Positions 60,880 through 64,000 of a stretch of 64,000 nt of DNA are shown here, piece after piece. The notes below the pieces were generated by a model, which searched no databases, had not been told where the DNA came from, and saw only the letters and a list, made by a program, of their open reading frames with translations. The stretch's first letter is position 1; every line of letters starts with the position of its first letter. Location of the stretch: the NCBI GenBank assembly GCA_003131585.1, contig PKVW01000051.1:72506-136505 (forward strand), read 5' to 3'. This DNA comes from Acidobacteriaceae bacterium (GTDB lineage Bacteria; Acidobacteriota; Terriglobia; Terriglobales; Acidobacteriaceae). Both the position numbers and the translations under genes were made by a program.

Positions 60880-63612
60880 TCAGATTTCTTTCTTCAGCTC
60901 CGCCAGCAGATTCAGCGCGTCCAGCGGCGTGAGCCGGTTCAAGTCTACTTCCCGTAGCTTCTCCAGCACCGGTTGCGACAGCGGCGTGAAGATCGTCAAC
61001 TGCGTCGGCGGAGGCGAAGCCCCGGGCGAGAGATGCTCCGTCAGTTCGCGTTCCGCCGACTCATGCTCGGCCAACACTTCGCGAGCCCGCGTAATCACCT
61101 CGTTCGGCAGCCCTGCCAGCTTGGCGACTTCGATGCCATAGCTCCGGTCGGCCGCTCCCGGCTCAACTTTGCGCAAGAAGACGATGCCGCCACCGGTTTC
61201 TTTTACCGAGACGTGATAATTCTTTACTCCCGCAAGCTGCTCAGCCAATTCCGTCAGCTCGAAATAGTGTGTGGCGAACAGAGTTTTGGCGCGCACGCGC
61301 GCGTGCAGATATTCGATTGCAGCCCAGGCAATCGCCAGCCCGTCGTAAGTCGAAGTGCCGCGGCCGACTTCGTCCAGCAAGATGAGCGACCGCGCCGTCG
61401 CAGTATGCAGGATTGCCGCCGTCTCCGTCATCTCGACCATAAACGTCGAGCGCCCGCGCGCCAGATTGTCGCTGGCGCCGATGCGGGTGAAGACGCGATC
61501 CACCACGCTGAGCCGCGCCGAGCGCGCCGGAACGAACGAGCCCATCTGCGCCAGGATCACGATCAGCGCCGTTTGCCTTAGGTAGGTCGACTTGCCGCCC
61601 ATGTTCGGCCCGGTCAGCAGCAGAATGGTGTGCGTGGACGCATTCAGGTAAAGATCGTTGGGCACGAAGCGCTCGCTGCCTCCCGCCATCTCCTGCTGCT
61701 CGATCACCGGATGCCGTCCCTCGACGATCTCCAGATCGCCCGCGTCTCCATCCCGCGATTCTGCCTTCATGGAAGCAGCAATGAATTGCGGCCGGCAGTA
61801 ATTCCGCAGCGCAGCGATGTGCGCCAGCGAAGCCAGTACGTCTACTTCAGCCAGAGCCAGCGCCGTTTGCCGGATCCGCTTTGCCTCGGCCGCAATCGCG
61901 GCGCGCAATTCGGTGAACAGCCGCCGCTCGATCTCGACAATCTTTTCCTGCGCATCGAGAATCTTGGCCTCGTACTCTTTCAACTCCGGCGTGGTGAAGC
62001 GCTCCGCGCCCACCAGAGTTTGCTTGCGTTCATAATCCTGCGGCACCAGGTGCAGGTTCGGCTTGGAAACCTCGATGTAGTAGCCGAAGATGGAGTTGAA
62101 CTTCACCTTGAGGGAGCCAATCCCCGTCTGCCCGCGTTCCCGCTGCTCGATCTGCGCCAGCACCTGCTTGCTGTTCCGCGAGAGCTCGCGCAACTCGTCC
62201 AGGCCGCGATCCACTCCCGCGGCGATCACGCCTCCATCGGCAAAGTTCAGCGGCGGCTCCGGCATAATCGTCTTTTCAATGCGGTCGCGCAGATCTTCCA
62301 GTTCGTCAAGCGATCCGTGCAAAGTTTTCAACCGCTCCATCGCTAACCGTCCCACTGCAGCCTTGATTGCCGGAATCTTCGCGAGCGATGCCGCCAGAGC
62401 CAACACATCCCGCGGATTCGCCGTCTCCAGCGTCACGCGGCTCAAAAGCCGCTCCAGATCGAGCACGCCATCGAGTGCGCGCCGCAACTCCTCGCGCGCG
62501 ATGGTATCCTTCACGCCCGCTTCCACCGCATCCAGGCGCGCATTGATTTCGGCAAGATCGAGCGACGGCCGCAGCAACCACGCCCGCAGCAGCCTCTTGC
62601 CCATGGGCGTGACCGCGGCATCGATGGAGCGAAACAGGGTAACGCCCGCATCCGTGCCCGCGAACAGCGGTTCAATCAACTCCAGATTCCTGACCGTGAC
62701 TGTATCCAGCACCAGACAGTTCTGCCGCTCATACCAGCCGATGCGGTCCACATGATCGAGCGATCCGCGCTGCGTCGAGCGCACATAGTAGAGAATCGCG
62801 CCGGCCGCCGCAGCAGCGGCCGTGCGCCCGGCCAGCCCAAATCCTTCGAGCGATAACACTCCGAAATGATTCTCCAGCAGCGGAATCGCATGGTCCGGCG
62901 CGAAGATCCAGTCGTCGAGAGGAGTCTCCGCGCATCGAGCTGGATGATGTGGCGACAGCCGCCCCTTCGACAAGCTCAGGGCAGGCCCTCGGCTGTCGGG
63001 CGGCGCGAAGCTCCGGAGTTCATTCACCGGAGCGCTGGCCTTTTCGAACAGCGGCGCCGCCGACCCATATAACAATTCTTTCGGCCGCAGTTGCTCCAGT
63101 TCCTCCTGCATTCGCCGGAGCGCACCCTCCCCTGAAAATTCCGTCGCGCGAAACTCCCCGGTGGAAAGATCCAGTGCCGCAAACCCCACACGCTCGCCAA
63201 CCTGCGCCAGCGCTGCCAAAAAATTGTTTTCTTCCGACCCCAGCAACGAATCGGCCGCCGTCCCGGGCGTGACCACCCGCGTCACTTCTCGCCGCACGAG
63301 TTTCGTGCCGATCTGCTTCTTGACGAGCCGCGCATCTTCCATTTGCTCGCAGATGGCCACCTTGAAGCCTTTGCGGATGAGCTTGCCAATGTAGCCTTCC
63401 GCCGCATGGTGGGGTACTCCGCACATGGGCACCGCGACGCCTTTCTCCTTGTTGCGCGAGGTGAGGGTAATCTGCAGCTCTTTTGACGCCACGATCGCAT
63501 CCTCAAAGAAAAGCTCGTAGAAGTCTCCCAGGCGGAAAAACAGCAGCGCGGTCGGATGTTCTTTCTTGACGGCGGCATATTGCCGCATCAGCGGAGTGGA
63601 CGGCTCGGTCAT
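60880..63612 (-). CDS. mutS: DNA mismatch repair protein MutS
   Basis: 910 residues. The mismatch-contacting F-Y-E is at 31-33 in G-D-F-Y-E-L-F. Connector, core and clamp domains follow. The ATPase has Walker [10 protein letters not shown] (K674) and [12 protein letters not shown]. Residues about 205-223 ([15 protein letters not shown]) are encoded by intergenic-type repeat DNA and interrupt the connector domain in frame. Everything else looks intact, so the protein is probably functional. It is upstream of nagZ with a 40-base gap. Confidence 0.96.
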   Translation of the reverse strand: MTEPSTPLMRQYAAVKKEHPTALLFFRLGDFYELFFEDAIVASKELQITLTSRNKEKGVAVPMCGVPHHAAEGYIGKLIRKGFKVAICEQMEDARLVKKQIGTKLVRREVTRVVTPGTAADSLLGSEENNFLAALAQVGERVGFAALDLSTGEFRATEFSGEGALRRMQEELEQLRPKELLYGSAAPLFEKASAPVNELRSFAPPDSRGPALSLSKGRLSPHHPARCAETPLDDWIFAPDHAIPLLENHFGVLSLEGFGLAGRTAAAAAAGAILYYVRSTQRGSLDHVDRIGWYERQNCLVLDTVTVRNLELIEPLFAGTDAGVTLFRSIDAAVTPMGKRLLRAWLLRPSLDLAEINARLDAVEAGVKDTIAREELRRALDGVLDLERLLSRVTLETANPRDVLALAASLAKIPAIKAAVGRLAMERLKTLHGSLDELEDLRDRIEKTIMPEPPLNFADGGVIAAGVDRGLDELRELSRNSKQVLAQIEQRERGQTGIGSLKVKFNSIFGYYIEVSKPNLHLVPQDYERKQTLVGAERFTTPELKEYEAKILDAQEKIVEIERRLFTELRAAIAAEAKRIRQTALALAEVDVLASLAHIAALRNYCRPQFIAASMKAESRDGDAGDLEIVEGRHPVIEQQEMAGGSERFVPNDLYLNASTHTILLLTGPNMGGKSTYLRQTALIVILAQMGSFVPARSARLSVVDRVFTRIGASDNLARGRSTFMVEMTETAAILHTATARSLILLDEVGRGTSTYDGLAIAWAAIEYLHARVRAKTLFATHYFELTELAEQLAGVKNYHVSVKETGGGIVFLRKVEPGAADRSYGIEVAKLAGLPNEVITRAREVLAEHESAERELTEHLSPGASPPPTQLTIFTPLSQPVLEKLREVDLNRLTPLDALNLLAELKKEI
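62948..63000. repeat. Two nested repeats inside the mutS coding sequence
   Basis: The outer element ATGTGGCGACAGCCGCC ... CCCTCGGCTGTC matches the right arm of 3556-3669 (read as its reverse complement). It is split by CCTTCGACAAGCTCAGGGCA, a variant of the motif also seen at 12222. The frame stays open through both. Confidence 0.75.
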
Positions 63613-63744
63613 TGCTTCAGTCGGGGCAGCGGGCTTGGCGCGGATTATAACAAAGCCTCATCCCCACCTTATTGTGCTCTTGCGTCACGGCGCGATGTAG
63701 AAATCTCAGTTGACGCGGCTTCTCCCGCAATGCTTTCCTAATGC

Positions 63745-64000
63745 ATGGAACTTCGTAAAGATCCCATCACTCGTTCCTGGGTCATGACAGGAGACGACCC
63801 AGCCGAAGGCACTCGTCCTGAAACTGCCTGCAGTTTTTGTCCGGAGTCCGCCGATGCCACGCAGGTCATCTCGGCGATACCCAGCGCGGTCGGCTGGTCG
63901 GCGCGCTCGATGGTGCATCCCAACCCGCTCTACCACATTGAAGGCGAGCCCGGCCGCCGCGGCGATGGCATTTACGACCGCATGAGCTCCGTCGGCGCCC
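63745..64000 (+). CDS. Galactose-1-phosphate uridylyltransferase-like protein (5' part; runs off window)
   Basis: The first 85 residues are seen: M-E-L-R-K-D-P-I-T-R-S-W-V, then C-S-F-C-P-E, which matches the first zinc-binding cysteine pair of GalT, and later M-V-H-P-N-P-L-Y. The enzyme of the Leloir pathway exchanges UMP between UDP-glucose and galactose-1-phosphate. The catalytic H-P-H motif lies beyond the edge, so a related HIT-fold nucleotidyltransferase cannot be excluded. Divergent from mutS, with 132 bases between. Confidence 0.75.
   Translation, partial: MELRKDPITRSWVMTGDDPAEGTRPETACSFCPESADATQVISAIPSAVGWSARSMVHPNPLYHIEGEPGRRGDGIYDRMSSVGA

Overview
The window reads like a GC-rich (by eye about 60%) soil Acidobacteriota chromosome, probably class Terriglobia/Koribacter-like. 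This is inferred from gene content: a b6f-style split cytochrome b with a membrane-anchored multiheme cytochrome c, a YncE-propeller/phosphoesterase fusion, a Tad locus ending in a large TonB-like protein, GH15 glucoamylase, and many palindromic intergenic repeats. No rRNA, tRNA, CRISPR array, phage or transposase gene was recognised. Two genes run off the edges: the multiheme cytochrome c on the left and a galT-like gene on the right.

Layout. 1-8053 (minus strand): nrdR, NAD-type isocitrate dehydrogenase, hemH, then Rieske protein, cytochrome b (two genes) and multiheme cytochrome c, a quinol:cytochrome c oxidoreductase operon. 8183-11088 (minus): flippase-like membrane protein, lytic transglycosylase, HAD phosphatase. 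11157-14475 (plus): TPR membrane protein, a highly structured non-coding stretch, and a DUF885 metallopeptidase-like protein. 15210-25347 (minus): Tad/Flp pilus locus in the order flp, cpaB, cpaC, cpaE, cpaF, tadB, tadC, DUF192, TonB-like. 25787-30343 (plus): two GT87-type membrane glycosyltransferases and an FHA-GAF-PP2C regulator. 30411-32816 (minus): GH15 glucoamylase.

33045-44820 is a phosphate/polyphosphate island: pstS, ppk1, sixA, ppx/gppA, a CHAD-domain protein and pstC-pstA-pstB-phoU. Pho-box-like direct repeats with an 11-bp period lie ahead of both pstS and pstC, which suggests one phosphate-starvation regulon split into two transcription units. A small XRE regulator with two mini membrane proteins is embedded in it. 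45071-47950 encodes a secreted propeller/phosphoesterase. 48206-50606 is a more AT-rich accessory patch with a truncated secreted-protein remnant and two unknown genes. 50737-63612 is mainly housekeeping: nadE, a DsbA-like protein, an orphan TPR-secretin, a YmdB-like phosphoesterase, a peptide-type ABC binding lipoprotein, DUF1697, anmK, nagZ and mutS.

The most distinctive signal outside the genes is repeat DNA. There are several palindromic families, one copy inside the Tad operon and one apparently nested inside the mutS reading frame. There are also many 12-16 bp tandem duplications sitting on or next to gene ends. The best candidates for undescribed biology are the TonB-like Tad component, the structured leader before the DUF885 gene, the phosphate island with its embedded XRE cassette, and the repeat-in-repeat insertion in mutS.
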